Numbered from the stretch's first letter, positions 1 to 8,564 are shown. The stretch: 22,623 bases of DNA from Bacteriovoracaceae bacterium UBA4096 (GCA_002381945.1 DFXY01000053.1:1-22623); one strand, 5' to 3'. Translations and numbers: made by a program. Notes: generated by a model not told the origin, from the letters alone.

Positions 1-12
1 GTTCTCTCGGTA

Positions 13-195
13 TCAAAAATAAAGCCTGAAGAAATTGTATCTTTGAGAAATCAGGCAGTCTTTAAGTTCTATGCTAGACCCACCTATCTCTTTAATAGAC
101 TTGTGAAAATTAAAAATCTTCAACATCTCATCATACAATCGCAGGAAGCCATCCAAATATTTGCGAAAATATTTAAGTAAGTCCAATATCCTCAA
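13..195 (-). CDS. doubtful small ORF downstream of the radical SAM operon (60 aa from TTG, or 37 aa from an internal ATG)
   Basis: This open frame lies on the same strand as the radical SAM operon and overlaps the end of its last gene by 23 bases. The longest version starts at a TTG at 193-195 with no usable ribosome binding site; an ATG at 124-126 would give 37 residues. The short version holds a GlyGly (in KEIGGSS) followed by a 20-odd residue tail with one Cys and several aromatic residues, which loosely resembles a double-glycine leader and core. There is no homology that I can recognise. It may be a chance frame or the remains of a downstream gene cut by the window edge. Confidence 0.15.
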   Translation of the reverse strand: MRILDLLKYFRKYLDGFLRLYDEMLKIFNFHKSIKEIGGSSIELKDCLISQRYNFFRLYF

Positions 196-1720
196 CCCCT
201 AAATTATTCATCTTTTTATTTAAAAGATTGAAGATAATGGATTCAAAATTAGTTAAGGGCTTTCTCTTAATAAAGACTCGATAGAAGCCCCCCAACATAC
301 GATGAGGGCGCAAAGCTCCCTGAAGAGCATAAAAATAGAGAGTAAAAAACAGGACAAAGAATTTCAAAGCACCATCTCCGAAATGCTCCGACCATGATTT
401 CATATTAGGGATATCATTATTCAACCGAATATTATTATCCAAAGAAGAATAATCATAATCAATTTTTAATTGATCAAATAGTTCCGTCTTGGGATAGGGA
501 ATAAAGGAGAGGCAAACGATATCGCGTGCACCCAGCCAGGCGAGTTTATTGACCAGAAGAAAGGAAGACCACACTTCCCTTAGAGTTTGTCCGGGAAAGC
601 CAAAGATGAGTGCAATCTTGACCACAATACCGATGCTGGAAGTTTGCTTTACGATGAGATTAAAGTGCTCAATATCCAGAGATTTTTTAATTCGATCCAG
701 AGTCTTCTCATCCCCACTTTCGGCAGAATATAGAACTCTGGACAGGCCGGACTTTTTCATCTTTTTTAATAGATCAAGATCGATATTCTCTGTTCGGGTT
801 CCAATGGGAATTGCCCAGGTCACATCAAGCTTCGCATCGATTAAAAGATCGCAAAACCGATGCATCCATTTTTTATTGATAACGAGGGTTAGATCCACAA
901 AATCGATGTGGTTCGCACCATATTTTTCCACATAACTTCTAATTTCATCTACCACATCTTCGGCCGGACGAGCATACCACTTTGATTCCCACATATTAGG
1001 CACGGTACAGAATGTGCAACTATAGGGACATCCCCTTGTCGCGACCATCGGGATTGATTTACGTGAAAGAGAATTCACCCCACAGTGATTTTCTAAATAT
1101 TTGTGAATGGGGACTCCCTTCCAGGACGGACGGGGTAAATCCGTCAGAACGGCCTTGCGCCTTCTTCTGGGAGTTGCGATGACCTTTCCTTCTTTAGAGA
1201 AAGCGATTCCAGCGATTCCATCCAAGGGAAGTTCATGATCAAAGGCTTCTAAGAGTTCCAGGACACTCTCTTCTCCCTCCCCTACCACACAGCCTGCAAG
1301 TTGAGGGAACTGCCGGAGAATTTTATCATAGCAGGCGCTAACGTGCTCCCCACCCATAAAGACTTTTTTACCTGGAAACTTTTCAAAGATTTTTTTAAGA
1401 ATATAGCTGTCATAGATCCAGCGATTACTGTGCATGCTTTGGACACCGATATAATCAACATCCTCCGGAATCTTAGCGATGATTTCATCGGCAGGTATTC
1501 CACCGATGGCGAGATCAGTCCCCTTGATTTGAGTTCTGCGATTGATTCCTTCACCAGTGCCGTCGATTATAAAAGAATCATAGCCATGAGATATGAGAGT
1601 ACCATTGATATAGGCCGTGCCAATATCGGGAACAGCAGTAATGCTTGAAACATGTTTTACCGGGTGAACAAAGGGAGTTCTGATGATCACAATTTTCTTA
1701 TTTTTCTGAAGAACTTCCAT
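173..1720 (-). CDS. B12-binding-type radical SAM enzyme (515 aa)
   Basis: Residues about 1-190 form a cobalamin-binding-like Rossmann domain: an early PDIGTAYINGTL segment, then FMGGEHVSACYDKIL and VVGEGEESVLELL, the usual GG-H and GEGEE signatures of this family. The classic base-off DxHxxG motif is not seen, as in many BchE-like members. The radical SAM core follows, with the cluster-binding motif C231-x3-C235-x2-C238 (RGCPYSCTFC), then a FGFPGQT segment near 373-379. Family members do methylations, cyclisations or rearrangements using SAM and often cobalamin; the substrate here is unknown. It is the last clear gene of the operon, 8 bases after the preceding radical SAM gene, with an AAGGAAG ribosome binding site just before the ATG. 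The C-terminal about 130 residues are specific to this protein and rich in aromatic residues. Confidence 0.88.
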   Translation of the reverse strand: MEVLQKNKKIVIIRTPFVHPVKHVSSITAVPDIGTAYINGTLISHGYDSFIIDGTGEGINRRTQIKGTDLAIGGIPADEIIAKIPEDVDYIGVQSMHSNRWIYDSYILKKIFEKFPGKKVFMGGEHVSACYDKILRQFPQLAGCVVGEGEESVLELLEAFDHELPLDGIAGIAFSKEGKVIATPRRRRKAVLTDLPRPSWKGVPIHKYLENHCGVNSLSRKSIPMVATRGCPYSCTFCTVPNMWESKWYARPAEDVVDEIRSYVEKYGANHIDFVDLTLVINKKWMHRFCDLLIDAKLDVTWAIPIGTRTENIDLDLLKKMKKSGLSRVLYSAESGDEKTLDRIKKSLDIEHFNLIVKQTSSIGIVVKIALIFGFPGQTLREVWSSFLLVNKLAWLGARDIVCLSFIPYPKTELFDQLKIDYDYSSLDNNIRLNNDIPNMKSWSEHFGDGALKFFVLFFTLYFYALQGALRPHRMLGGFYRVFIKRKPLTNFESIIFNLLNKKMNNLGVEDIGLT

Positions 1721-1728
1721 TTCTTCCT

Positions 1729-2580
1729 TTATGACAGAATGATGTCCACTGAGGTGTGGCCAAATTCCTGAAGATAGTTAGTCTTGAGTTTCACATCACA
1801 GGGATTGCACTTCCCAAAGTAATCGCATGGACGGTGTTCATCATTAATTTCAAAATCGGGGTCCAATAAGTTACCTATCGGGTTTAGCCGATTGTAGAGA
1901 TCATGATGGCAGCGAAAGATATCCCCAAAGGGGTCAATCAAAAGCTCCGTAGTCTTACACAGACAACTTCTAAGCACTTCGGAGAATACCGAACCAGGAT
2001 AGGCATAGGTTCCATGAAGCTTCCCTTCATGAGTTCCCAGAAATTCCTTGGTTCTAAAATCTATCCCCTCTTCTTCACAAATGGCCTTCACTCGTTGAAT
2101 CTCTTCAACTTGATTGGGATGAAGAACCCCATAAAGTCCTACTCTAAAGCCCAGATCCATCATTCTTCTGACTTTAGTTTTGGTTTCGTTAAAATCCATC
2201 GTTTCGGGATGGTAACTGACTCTTATGGCGGCGTAAGGAGCCTTTCGGTTAAATTTCTCAAGAGGTACTTCTTGGGCAAACTTGTCTGGATCAAACTGGA
2301 TATTAGTTAAGAGATCCAAGGTCATGTCATCGGGAATACCTTTGACTATCTGGTAGAAATCAGGATGAATGGTAGGCTCTCCCCCTTGCAATGTCAGGGG
2401 GATATTTCTCGGAGACTTCAGACGAGAAAGACCAGTCGCCCAATCTTCAGCTCTTAGAAGCTTGCGTCCCTTTTTAAGCCCTACTAAGTGATTAATGCAG
2501 TACGAGCACGCAAGATTACAACTCAGTGTAAGGAACACTCCAATATAGCTATATGAAGATGGTAGAACGATTTTTTTCAT
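1729..2580 (-). CDS. radical SAM enzyme with C-terminal auxiliary-cluster-like cysteines (283 aa)
   Basis: The N-terminus carries the radical SAM motif C21-x3-C25-x2-C28 (SCNLACSYC), followed by the SAM-binding LQGGEPT at about 64-70. The C-terminal part holds six more cysteines: C206, C208, C224, C252, C258 and C261. They are arranged like a SPASM/Twitch region, with the typical LIDPFGDIFRCHH strand-turn before C224. Such enzymes bind a second Fe-S cluster and act on peptides, sugars or other small molecules. The protein is short for a full SPASM enzyme. Its ATG overlaps the stop codon of the methyltransferase gene by 4 bases (ATGA), so the two are probably translationally coupled. The substrate cannot be told from sequence. 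Confidence 0.87.
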   Translation of the reverse strand: MKKIVLPSSYSYIGVFLTLSCNLACSYCINHLVGLKKGRKLLRAEDWATGLSRLKSPRNIPLTLQGGEPTIHPDFYQIVKGIPDDMTLDLLTNIQFDPDKFAQEVPLEKFNRKAPYAAIRVSYHPETMDFNETKTKVRRMMDLGFRVGLYGVLHPNQVEEIQRVKAICEEEGIDFRTKEFLGTHEGKLHGTYAYPGSVFSEVLRSCLCKTTELLIDPFGDIFRCHHDLYNRLNPIGNLLDPDFEINDEHRPCDYFGKCNPCDVKLKTNYLQEFGHTSVDIILS

Positions 2581-3416
2581 TTTTTCACCAAAAGCTGAAG
2601 GCGATTACCACGCTTACTCCATCGGGCGAAATTCCAAATAAATTCTCTCAAAGCGCCTGGGCCCCCTCGCTCGTAATATTTTATTACCCCTTGAACTCCA
2701 GTCCAGTAGTTTAGGTGCTTAAAACCAGTCTTAGCGGTCATTTGCCTCAAAGTGCGATGATCAAATTGCCAGAGGTGATGGGGAAGACCTAATGAATCCC
2801 CAAAAGGTATTTTTAAACCTATTACATTGGGAACCTGAATATAGAGAAGCCCTCCTGGAATGAGCATATCATAGCACTTTTTTAGAACTTCCATCGGACT
2901 CTCTACATGCTCCAGGACATCACACATGGTAATCACGGAAAACTTCTGCTCGGAAGAATATTCTTCGATACTTATATGTAGAATATCTACACCTGACTTT
3001 TTAGCATACTCATAGGCATTCTTTTCGATTTCAAGACCGAGGCTGATTTGGTTTCTCTCTTTTAAGAAACTTTGCCACAATCCATAGCCGCTTCCTATAT
3101 CAAGCCAGGGCCCGCTTAGTGAGATTTGCTCTTTTATCCTTTGGTACCTCTCCAGGAAAAAAGTATCAAAGATTAACTTATGCTTAGAGAAGTATTCCGG
3201 ATAGCCCCAATATTCGAGCTTACCTTGCCCTTCAGAAGCAGTGACTTCCTCCAAGAAGTTAACGGCTTGGGTGGAAACTTCTTTCAAATGAATAAGGCCA
3301 CAATCCTTACATCGTAAGAGATCGAATCCATCGATGTTTTTATAAAATGATGATTCGGTTTCACACAGGCAGCATGCCAGAAGCTTAGATGAAGTTTGCA
3401 TGTGCTGGCTTATCAT
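2577..3416 (-). CDS. class I SAM-dependent methyltransferase with zinc-ribbon-like N-terminus (279 aa)
   Basis: Residues about 15-40 carry paired cysteines (ACCLC at 14-18 and CKDC at 36-39) in the spacing of a small zinc-ribbon-like module common in sugar and natural-product methyltransferases. The catalytic domain follows: motif I LDIGSGYG at 105-112, an acidic residue after a second strand (LGLEIE), DVLEH at 166-170, and LIPGGLLYIQVPN at about 185-197, which is the Methyltransf_23/11 pattern. LPHHLWQF at 211-218 is typical of members beside glycosyltransferases. Its start overlaps the upstream radical SAM gene by 32 bases. A later ATG at 3399-3401 exists but has no better ribosome binding site. 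The likely role is O-, N- or C-methylation of the product of this locus. Confidence 0.88.
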   Translation of the reverse strand: MISQHMQTSSKLLACCLCETESSFYKNIDGFDLLRCKDCGLIHLKEVSTQAVNFLEEVTASEGQGKLEYWGYPEYFSKHKLIFDTFFLERYQRIKEQISLSGPWLDIGSGYGLWQSFLKERNQISLGLEIEKNAYEYAKKSGVDILHISIEEYSSEQKFSVITMCDVLEHVESPMEVLKKCYDMLIPGGLLYIQVPNVIGLKIPFGDSLGLPHHLWQFDHRTLRQMTAKTGFKHLNYWTGVQGVIKYYERGGPGALREFIWNFARWSKRGNRLQLLVKK

Positions 3417-4443
3417 GGATTTTCCATAAGAACTGATTGGTTGAGTGATGACGGCAGTAACTAATGCAGTTTTTTACATTAATTTCATGTTCAATTTTTT
3501 TGGTGATCTCCTGGATGCGATCACTTAAAAAGATCTCTTCAAAGGACTGATGATGAAGATCGCCGTAGCAGAAGGCGGGATCTTTAAAAAATTGGCTACA
3601 AGGGTAGATTTTTCCATCGGCCAGAATCTGAGTAATGAAGGGAGTTCCCAGGCACTTCTTGTAGATCCGGTTACAATCTTGGGTAAAGTTATTCCACCGC
3701 ACGATGACTTTGAAATTTTCGTCACTCAGGGTTTCTGCACGACGAAGTTCGTCTTCTGAGTGTTTGTACATATCTTCAGGAACATCATAGGTATTATTAG
3801 GATGCTTACTAAAGCGCTTAACCACATAATAATCCACACCCAATTCTTTTGAAAGTTTTGCGGTCTCGTAGATATTCCGGTAATTCTCATTGATAAGAAT
3901 CTGCTGAGTTCCTAAAGTAACCTTCAATTTATTATCTTTTTTAATCTTTACTGCTTCCTGAACATTGGTGGTGGCCCGATCGAAGTCACTCTTATGTCCT
4001 TTATGGATAGCATGATAAAGAGTGGGATTGGATGCCTGAAAGGTAAACCGAGACCAGGTCAGATGAGGCATGATCTCTTGGGACATTTCCTTAGTCATCA
4101 GTACGGCATTGGTATTGATTGCCATGTCCACGCCATTTCTCTGGGCCTTTTGGATCATGGAGACAATTCCCTTATTAGCAGTAGGCTCCCCTTCTCCCGC
4201 TAGTAATACACTTTTAACTCCTAGCCTTCCAAATTCATCGGCCAAAGAGTTCATAATCGATTCGGCCAAAAATCCTGCCTTATGTCCCAAATAATCCACA
4301 TAACATAAGTTGCAACGTTGATTACATCCGCTGGTAGGACTGATTTCCGCGTGGATCGGAAAGAATCTCTCGCCCTTGGCCCATTTCTCTACCACCGGAA
4401 GATGATGTATTAATTTTGATCCATCGAGAAAAAGCTCTGCCAT
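3385..4443 (-). CDS. radical SAM enzyme with C-terminal auxiliary cluster region, tandem paralogue A (352 aa)
   Basis: The radical SAM motif is C40-x3-C44-x2-C47 (SGCNQRCNLC), followed by LLAGEGEPTANKG at about 80-92, a GEGEP variant of the usual GGEP motif. The C-terminal region has C264, C282, C326 and C330, spaced as a single-cluster Twitch/SPASM-like site, with the ADGKIYPC strand before C282. The tail NQFLWKIHDKPAHANFI is nearly repeated in the upstream neighbour, as is the N-terminal LDGxKLxHHL segment, so the two genes are tandem duplicates. The gap to that neighbour is 7 bases. Its substrate is unknown; the glycosyltransferase context points to a sugar or glycolipid, but a peptide cannot be excluded. 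Confidence 0.88.
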   Translation of the reverse strand: MAELFLDGSKLIHHLPVVEKWAKGERFFPIHAEISPTSGCNQRCNLCYVDYLGHKAGFLAESIMNSLADEFGRLGVKSVLLAGEGEPTANKGIVSMIQKAQRNGVDMAINTNAVLMTKEMSQEIMPHLTWSRFTFQASNPTLYHAIHKGHKSDFDRATTNVQEAVKIKKDNKLKVTLGTQQILINENYRNIYETAKLSKELGVDYYVVKRFSKHPNNTYDVPEDMYKHSEDELRRAETLSDENFKVIVRWNNFTQDCNRIYKKCLGTPFITQILADGKIYPCSQFFKDPAFCYGDLHHQSFEEIFLSDRIQEITKKIEHEINVKNCISYCRHHSTNQFLWKIHDKPAHANFI

Positions 4444-4450
4444 GATTACC

Positions 4451-5512
4451 TTAGATATAGTTTACGTGTTGAGGAGGATTTTTAATTTGCCATAGAAATT
4501 CATTTACCGAGTCGGGCCGACAAAACGGCATGCATTTACTTACATCCACATTGCAGCTCACATGATTTCTCACCTTTTGAGCTTCTTCTGACTCCCAAAA
4601 ATCTTTAAAGGTGGAGTTGAGGATATTTCCCAATTTGTGTTCAGGATTTCCAATATGTGGGCCACAGCTATAAACGTCTCCCGTCGCATCGACTTCAATC
4701 ATAAAATCGGTGGAGAGGCATTTCTTATATTTCCGTTCAAACTTATTAAGAAATAATGTCTTGCGGAGGACAAAATTAAAACCATCGCCAGAGAGTTTAG
4801 TTCCAGCTTCATTTAGATTGTCTAATACAGTACTTAAATCTTCGATATTATCATCAAACTTAATATCAGGATGCTTGAGAAATGGCTTAACCGAGAGATA
4901 GTCCACGCCTATTTCTTTCACCAAACTTGCGAGAGTTAAAATCTCATCTTGATTATGGCTTAGTAGAACACACTGAACCCCGATAGTTATATCAGAACCA
5001 GTTCTTCTCTTCTCCTCAACTAATTTTCTAAGATTAGCGATAACAGCGTCAAAATCTCCTTCCTGAGTACCATGAACCTTTCCATAGGTTTCCCGTGTCC
5101 CAGCATTTAAGCTGATACGTATAAAGGAGAGGTCTCGAACAAAAATACCGATATTTTTATCGTTTAAGAGCCGTGCATTGGTATTTAGAGATACATCGAT
5201 GCCATTGGCCTTCGTTGCGGCCACCATCTCATGACACTGCTTATTTAAAAGTGGGTCACCATCTCCCGCAAAGAACACCGATCGAACACCCATTAGTCCC
5301 CATTCTTGGGACATTTCCTGATAGCGCTTCAAGGGAAAGAAAATAGGTTTAAATTCTTTATAGTGATAAACGCAGAATATACAGTGGTGATTACAGAAGC
5401 TGGTAGGACTAAAGGCAATGTAGATAGGAGCGATGGTGTTGCCCCTATTCCACTCGTTTACTCTATCGAGATGATGAAGAAGTTTATTCCCGTCCAGTTG
5501 CAAGTTTGCCAT
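4451..5512 (-). CDS. radical SAM enzyme with C-terminal auxiliary cluster region, tandem paralogue B (353 aa)
   Basis: This is the tandem partner of the next gene downstream. Both start MAxLxLDGxKLxHHL and place the radical SAM cysteines at 40, 44 and 47 (here SFCNHHCIFC). FFAGDGDPLLNK at about 80-91 replaces the partner's GEGEP version. Auxiliary-cluster cysteines C265, C283, C327 and C331 line up with the partner's to within one residue, and C320 is extra. The tail NEFLWQIKNPPQHVNYI matches the partner's tail closely. The copies have diverged greatly in the middle, which suggests two successive or alternative reactions on related substrates. The gene starts inside the end of the GT9 gene (29-base overlap). 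Confidence 0.88.
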   Translation of the reverse strand: MANLQLDGNKLLHHLDRVNEWNRGNTIAPIYIAFSPTSFCNHHCIFCVYHYKEFKPIFFPLKRYQEMSQEWGLMGVRSVFFAGDGDPLLNKQCHEMVAATKANGIDVSLNTNARLLNDKNIGIFVRDLSFIRISLNAGTRETYGKVHGTQEGDFDAVIANLRKLVEEKRRTGSDITIGVQCVLLSHNQDEILTLASLVKEIGVDYLSVKPFLKHPDIKFDDNIEDLSTVLDNLNEAGTKLSGDGFNFVLRKTLFLNKFERKYKKCLSTDFMIEVDATGDVYSCGPHIGNPEHKLGNILNSTFKDFWESEEAQKVRNHVSCNVDVSKCMPFCRPDSVNEFLWQIKNPPQHVNYI

Positions 5513-6434
5513 TAGTACCCTTAATTAAATTTCTGAGGCCCAATTCAACTTCATCAACACTCAGAGATTTCATACAATGAATCATATTATGGCATTTGTC
5601 CTTATAGCAAGGAGGACATGAGAAAGCTGGTCTTTCAGCTACGCTTAAAGCAAGACCATCTCCCAAATAGATTTCCTGAGAGGAAGTTGGCCCAAAAAGC
5701 CCAAGAATTTTCTTATTCAGGGCTCGGGCGATATGAAGGCCCAGACTGTCATGAGTCACAAGAACTTTTACAGAATTTATCCAGTTCATATACTCGATAA
5801 GATTATCAAAACCAGTCTGCCAAGTGACGCTTAGCGAGGAGTTGACCTTTTTTTCCAGCTGGATCCAGTTCTCTTTTTGCCAACTCTTACTGGGCCACTT
5901 ACTACCAACCTGCCAATTGAGACCAACATCGTACAGATCGGCCCTATTAAGTGAGATGTTTTTTAGAGGAAGTAAATAGTTCTCACCACTCCACTGCTCT
6001 CCTAAGAGGAGAAAAAGCTTTTGGCACCAATTTATATTCATTACATGAGACCGAGAAAGCCATTCGCCTAGATTGGCAGTAAATTCTCTTCCCTTAAGAG
6101 TTACTTGTTTATCCTTAATGACAAATCCTAAAATCTTATCTGATGAGAAATCTTTAAGAGCAACGAGGATGTCTGGGCTTCGCTCTAAGTTGATGACCAA
6201 GTCGAACTTACCCAAGTTAATTTCATGCAAACTCAAATGCAGGTCATAGAGTTCTTCCATTCCGTCCAGGAGGTGAAAGGCTTCTGGACTCGTTAACCAT
6301 GAAACTTCATGTTGATGATAGAGATGCAAAATAACTGTTGAGCGCAAGACATCACCCAAGCTCACGACATTTTGAGTAACTTGTGAAGTATCAAAAGTTT
6401 CAGTTAATCCAGTTTTAATAATGAGAATTTTCAT
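5484..6434 (-). CDS. GT9-family (heptosyltransferase-like) glycosyltransferase (316 aa)
   Basis: The fold signature is that of glycosyltransferase family 9: an N-terminal MKILIIKTG strand with LGDVLRST at 27-33 (the usual GD-hh-h-T region), WLTSPEAFHLL, LVINLERSP, and in the C-terminal half LVTHDSLGLHIARALN at about 225-240 followed by LGLFGPTSSQEIY. The family's cysteine cluster is present at C273, C276, C281 and C287 (SCPPCYKDKC). Family members move heptose or related sugars from ADP-sugars onto lipid A core or other lipid-linked acceptors on the cytoplasmic face of the inner membrane. It overlaps its neighbours by 20 and 29 bases, so it is firmly part of the operon. The donor and acceptor are not known. 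Confidence 0.87.
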   Translation of the reverse strand: MKILIIKTGLTETFDTSQVTQNVVSLGDVLRSTVILHLYHQHEVSWLTSPEAFHLLDGMEELYDLHLSLHEINLGKFDLVINLERSPDILVALKDFSSDKILGFVIKDKQVTLKGREFTANLGEWLSRSHVMNINWCQKLFLLLGEQWSGENYLLPLKNISLNRADLYDVGLNWQVGSKWPSKSWQKENWIQLEKKVNSSLSVTWQTGFDNLIEYMNWINSVKVLVTHDSLGLHIARALNKKILGLFGPTSSQEIYLGDGLALSVAERPAFSCPPCYKDKCHNMIHCMKSLSVDEVELGLRNLIKGTNGKLATGRE

Positions 6435-7128
6435 TTCTTAACTTAACTTCCCATAAAATCCTAAAATAACAAGCGATAACATCGAGTAAAACCGTAAGCC
6501 TAATCGCCTTGGGTAATTCTCTTTTCCTGGGTGTGAGTTTTATGGGAACTTGAACATATTTATGAGTGGACTGGAGGGTCTTAAGGAGAAGTTCAGCATG
6601 GAAGAAAAATCCATTGGCCTTAACCTTTTCTGGTTTCAGGAGATTAACTCTCATCAAGCTCACACCATTGAAATACCTAATACTGTTTAAAAAGCTAAGA
6701 TTCAGAATCTTTACAAAGATTATCGAAAGGCAGTGACGGAATTTTGTTCTGACGGAGTCTCCATTAGTAAAGTGGGTTATTACTATATCATTATCTGCGA
6801 GAGCTTCCAGGGGGTGCCTTAGTTCATGGGGCATTATCTCCAGATCACAGGGAAACCAGCAATAAAATTCACAACGGGCAATCTTCAAAGCTTCTTTGAC
6901 TCCAGCTCCTGTTCCTCTATTTACTTTCTGATCGATGATATGAAGATGAGACAATCCCAGCTTTCTCGCTTCATTCCCCGTATTATCGGTAGATCCATCA
7001 TTAACAAATAGTATTTCAAAATCCCTCACATTCTGCTTAAGAAAGTCATGCATAAGATTCAAACACTCGGCTACATTGCTTTCTTCATTATAGGCGGTAA
7101 TGACTACTGAGAGAGAGGTATTATGCAT
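6415..7128 (-). CDS. GT2-family glycosyltransferase (237 aa)
   Basis: This is a GT-A fold glycosyltransferase: SVVITAYNEESNVAECL at about 7-23, then ILFVNDGSTDNT at 39-50, NRGTGAGVKEAL at about 70-81 and WFPCDLEIMP at 91-100. The last segment sits where dolichol/undecaprenyl-phosphate mannosyltransferase-like enzymes have their DxD-type metal site; here it reads CDLE, so the first Asp is replaced. There is no long C-terminal membrane domain, only a moderately hydrophobic end. It may transfer a sugar to a polyprenyl phosphate or directly to the product. It starts 1 base after the preceding radical SAM stop and overlaps the GT9 gene by 20 bases. Confidence 0.87.
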   Translation of the reverse strand: MHNTSLSVVITAYNEESNVAECLNLMHDFLKQNVRDFEILFVNDGSTDNTGNEARKLGLSHLHIIDQKVNRGTGAGVKEALKIARCEFYCWFPCDLEIMPHELRHPLEALADNDIVITHFTNGDSVRTKFRHCLSIIFVKILNLSFLNSIRYFNGVSLMRVNLLKPEKVKANGFFFHAELLLKTLQSTHKYVQVPIKLTPRKRELPKAIRLTVLLDVIACYFRILWEVKLRNENSHY

Positions 7129-7129
7129 A

Positions 7130-8500
7130 CTACTTACTACCCAGGGGAGAAAACATCTTTAGACCCGTCTTAATAATCGTAATAAATTGTTTTTTGGATT
7201 TGATGCTGCTCAAAATAGAGATAATTCTAAAAGGTCTAAAATAAAAAATCACCAGAGAGTAATACTTAGTTAGGTTCAATAGCAAATTTCTTGAAAAGGA
7301 CTCACGATCTTCGGCATAATTTGAATCAAGCTTTCTGGTAGAATTTTTATAGATGCTTTCTTGCTTAAAATAACTGGAACCAGCTCGGGGTGAAAAAAAG
7401 TTAATTGAAAGAAAGCTCGCCTTGGTGTTTGAGATAAAGTGAGCGGTTCGAAGCATACTTAAATAACTCTCGCCTGGGAGACCTAAAATCATATGCAGCA
7501 TAGTCTGTATCCCATGCTTATGAGATAAACTAATCTTCTCTTTGACATCAGAGGGGTTTTGCTTGCGGCTGATGGTTTTCATAACCTCATTATTCGCAGT
7601 ATCTAAACCAAGCATGATTAAATAGCATCCCGACTCTGCCATGGCCTGTAAGAGGCTTTCCTCGATAATTTCTGAACGCGAAAGGCAAAACCAGTCAAAT
7701 TGATATGTTTTCATCAAGGCCAGAAATTCAGTAGTTCGTGATTTATTCAGGCCAAAGGTAAAGTCTCTAATCCATAGATTTCGAATATTTTTTTCTCTTA
7801 GGTAATCAAGCTCGTGCTTTATATCAGCAACAGATCTCTCTCTAAAAGAAACCGAGTCTGCGGGACAATAATTACAGGTATATTTGCAGCCAAAGTTGGT
7901 GAGAACAGAAGTGCAAATGGTATCTTTCATGAAAGGTACGGAATAAGAATCGAGTTTAAAGAGATGATGAGCTGGGGTTTTATAAACGATATCCACCGAC
8001 TTTCTCACTGGGGAGAAGACAATTTGTCCATTTTCCTTATAGGCAATGTTGCAAGTTGCACTTCCCGATTTGATGAACGAAACTAATTCGGGACATGGAT
8101 ATTCATAAATGATTGAGTCGACTTCCTGAAACTCGATCATTTCTTTAGGCGAGAAATAAAAGACATCGCCCACGAAGGTTGTTTTAAAAGAAATCTTGGT
8201 CCTTAATTCACCAATTAATGACCTATCAAGCTCATGAGTTAGGACCGAAGATAGCACCACAATATGATCGGGAGAATAATCGATGATTCTCTGTCGAGTT
8301 TCAGCAGTTGAAATCTGCTCGATGATAGAATCTATTACCAGAACATCAAATTCGGACGCTAAGTCCCCGCTCAAGATAAGCAGATCTATAGGAATCCAGT
8401 AGTACCCGGCCTTAGAAGTAAATGAGCAGTACTGATCCTTGATAACCTTATCACCATTTGGAGTCCCGGGGTTAAACAGTAAGACTTTCTTTCTTTGCAT
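7130..8500 (-). CDS. B12-binding-type radical SAM enzyme (456 aa)
   Basis: The first about 150 residues look like a divergent cobalamin-binding-like domain: KVLLFNPGTPNGD at the start, YYWIPIDLLILSGDL at about 33-47, and FDVLVIDSIIEQI. No DxHxxG is present. The radical SAM core carries C205-x3-C209-x2-C212 (GCKYTCNYC), then RDFTFG at 245-250, LIMLGLDTANNEVM at about 294-307 and MILGLPGES at 337-345, the usual landmarks of this family. The C-terminus is basic and aromatic-rich. The gene lies 61 bases after the lipid hydroxylase gene, the widest gap in this operon, and that gap holds a hairpin. Methylation or carbon-skeleton chemistry is possible; the substrate is unknown. Confidence 0.86.
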   Translation of the reverse strand: MQRKKVLLFNPGTPNGDKVIKDQYCSFTSKAGYYWIPIDLLILSGDLASEFDVLVIDSIIEQISTAETRQRIIDYSPDHIVVLSSVLTHELDRSLIGELRTKISFKTTFVGDVFYFSPKEMIEFQEVDSIIYEYPCPELVSFIKSGSATCNIAYKENGQIVFSPVRKSVDIVYKTPAHHLFKLDSYSVPFMKDTICTSVLTNFGCKYTCNYCPADSVSFRERSVADIKHELDYLREKNIRNLWIRDFTFGLNKSRTTEFLALMKTYQFDWFCLSRSEIIEESLLQAMAESGCYLIMLGLDTANNEVMKTISRKQNPSDVKEKISLSHKHGIQTMLHMILGLPGESYLSMLRTAHFISNTKASFLSINFFSPRAGSSYFKQESIYKNSTRKLDSNYAEDRESFSRNLLLNLTKYYSLVIFYFRPFRIISILSSIKSKKQFITIIKTGLKMFSPLGSK

Positions 8501-8543
8501 ACGAAAATTTCTTCCAAGAGGTATGTAAGACTAAATACTACCA

Positions 8544-8564
8544 TGACTTTTGATACGAAAGTCA
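8544..8564. other. inverted repeat overlapping the stop of the lipid hydroxylase gene
   Basis: A perfect 7-base stem (TGACTTT and AAAGTCA) with a 7-base loop overlaps the TGA of the hydroxylase gene and extends into the 61-base gap before the next gene. No U-run follows on the minus strand, so it is not a standard terminator. It could be an mRNA processing or stability element, an attenuator, or chance. Confidence 0.3.

Noticed and set aside
549..935. 128-codon open frame on the plus strand
   Set aside because: It is antisense to the radical SAM core of the gene at 173-1720 and has no ribosome binding site or domain.
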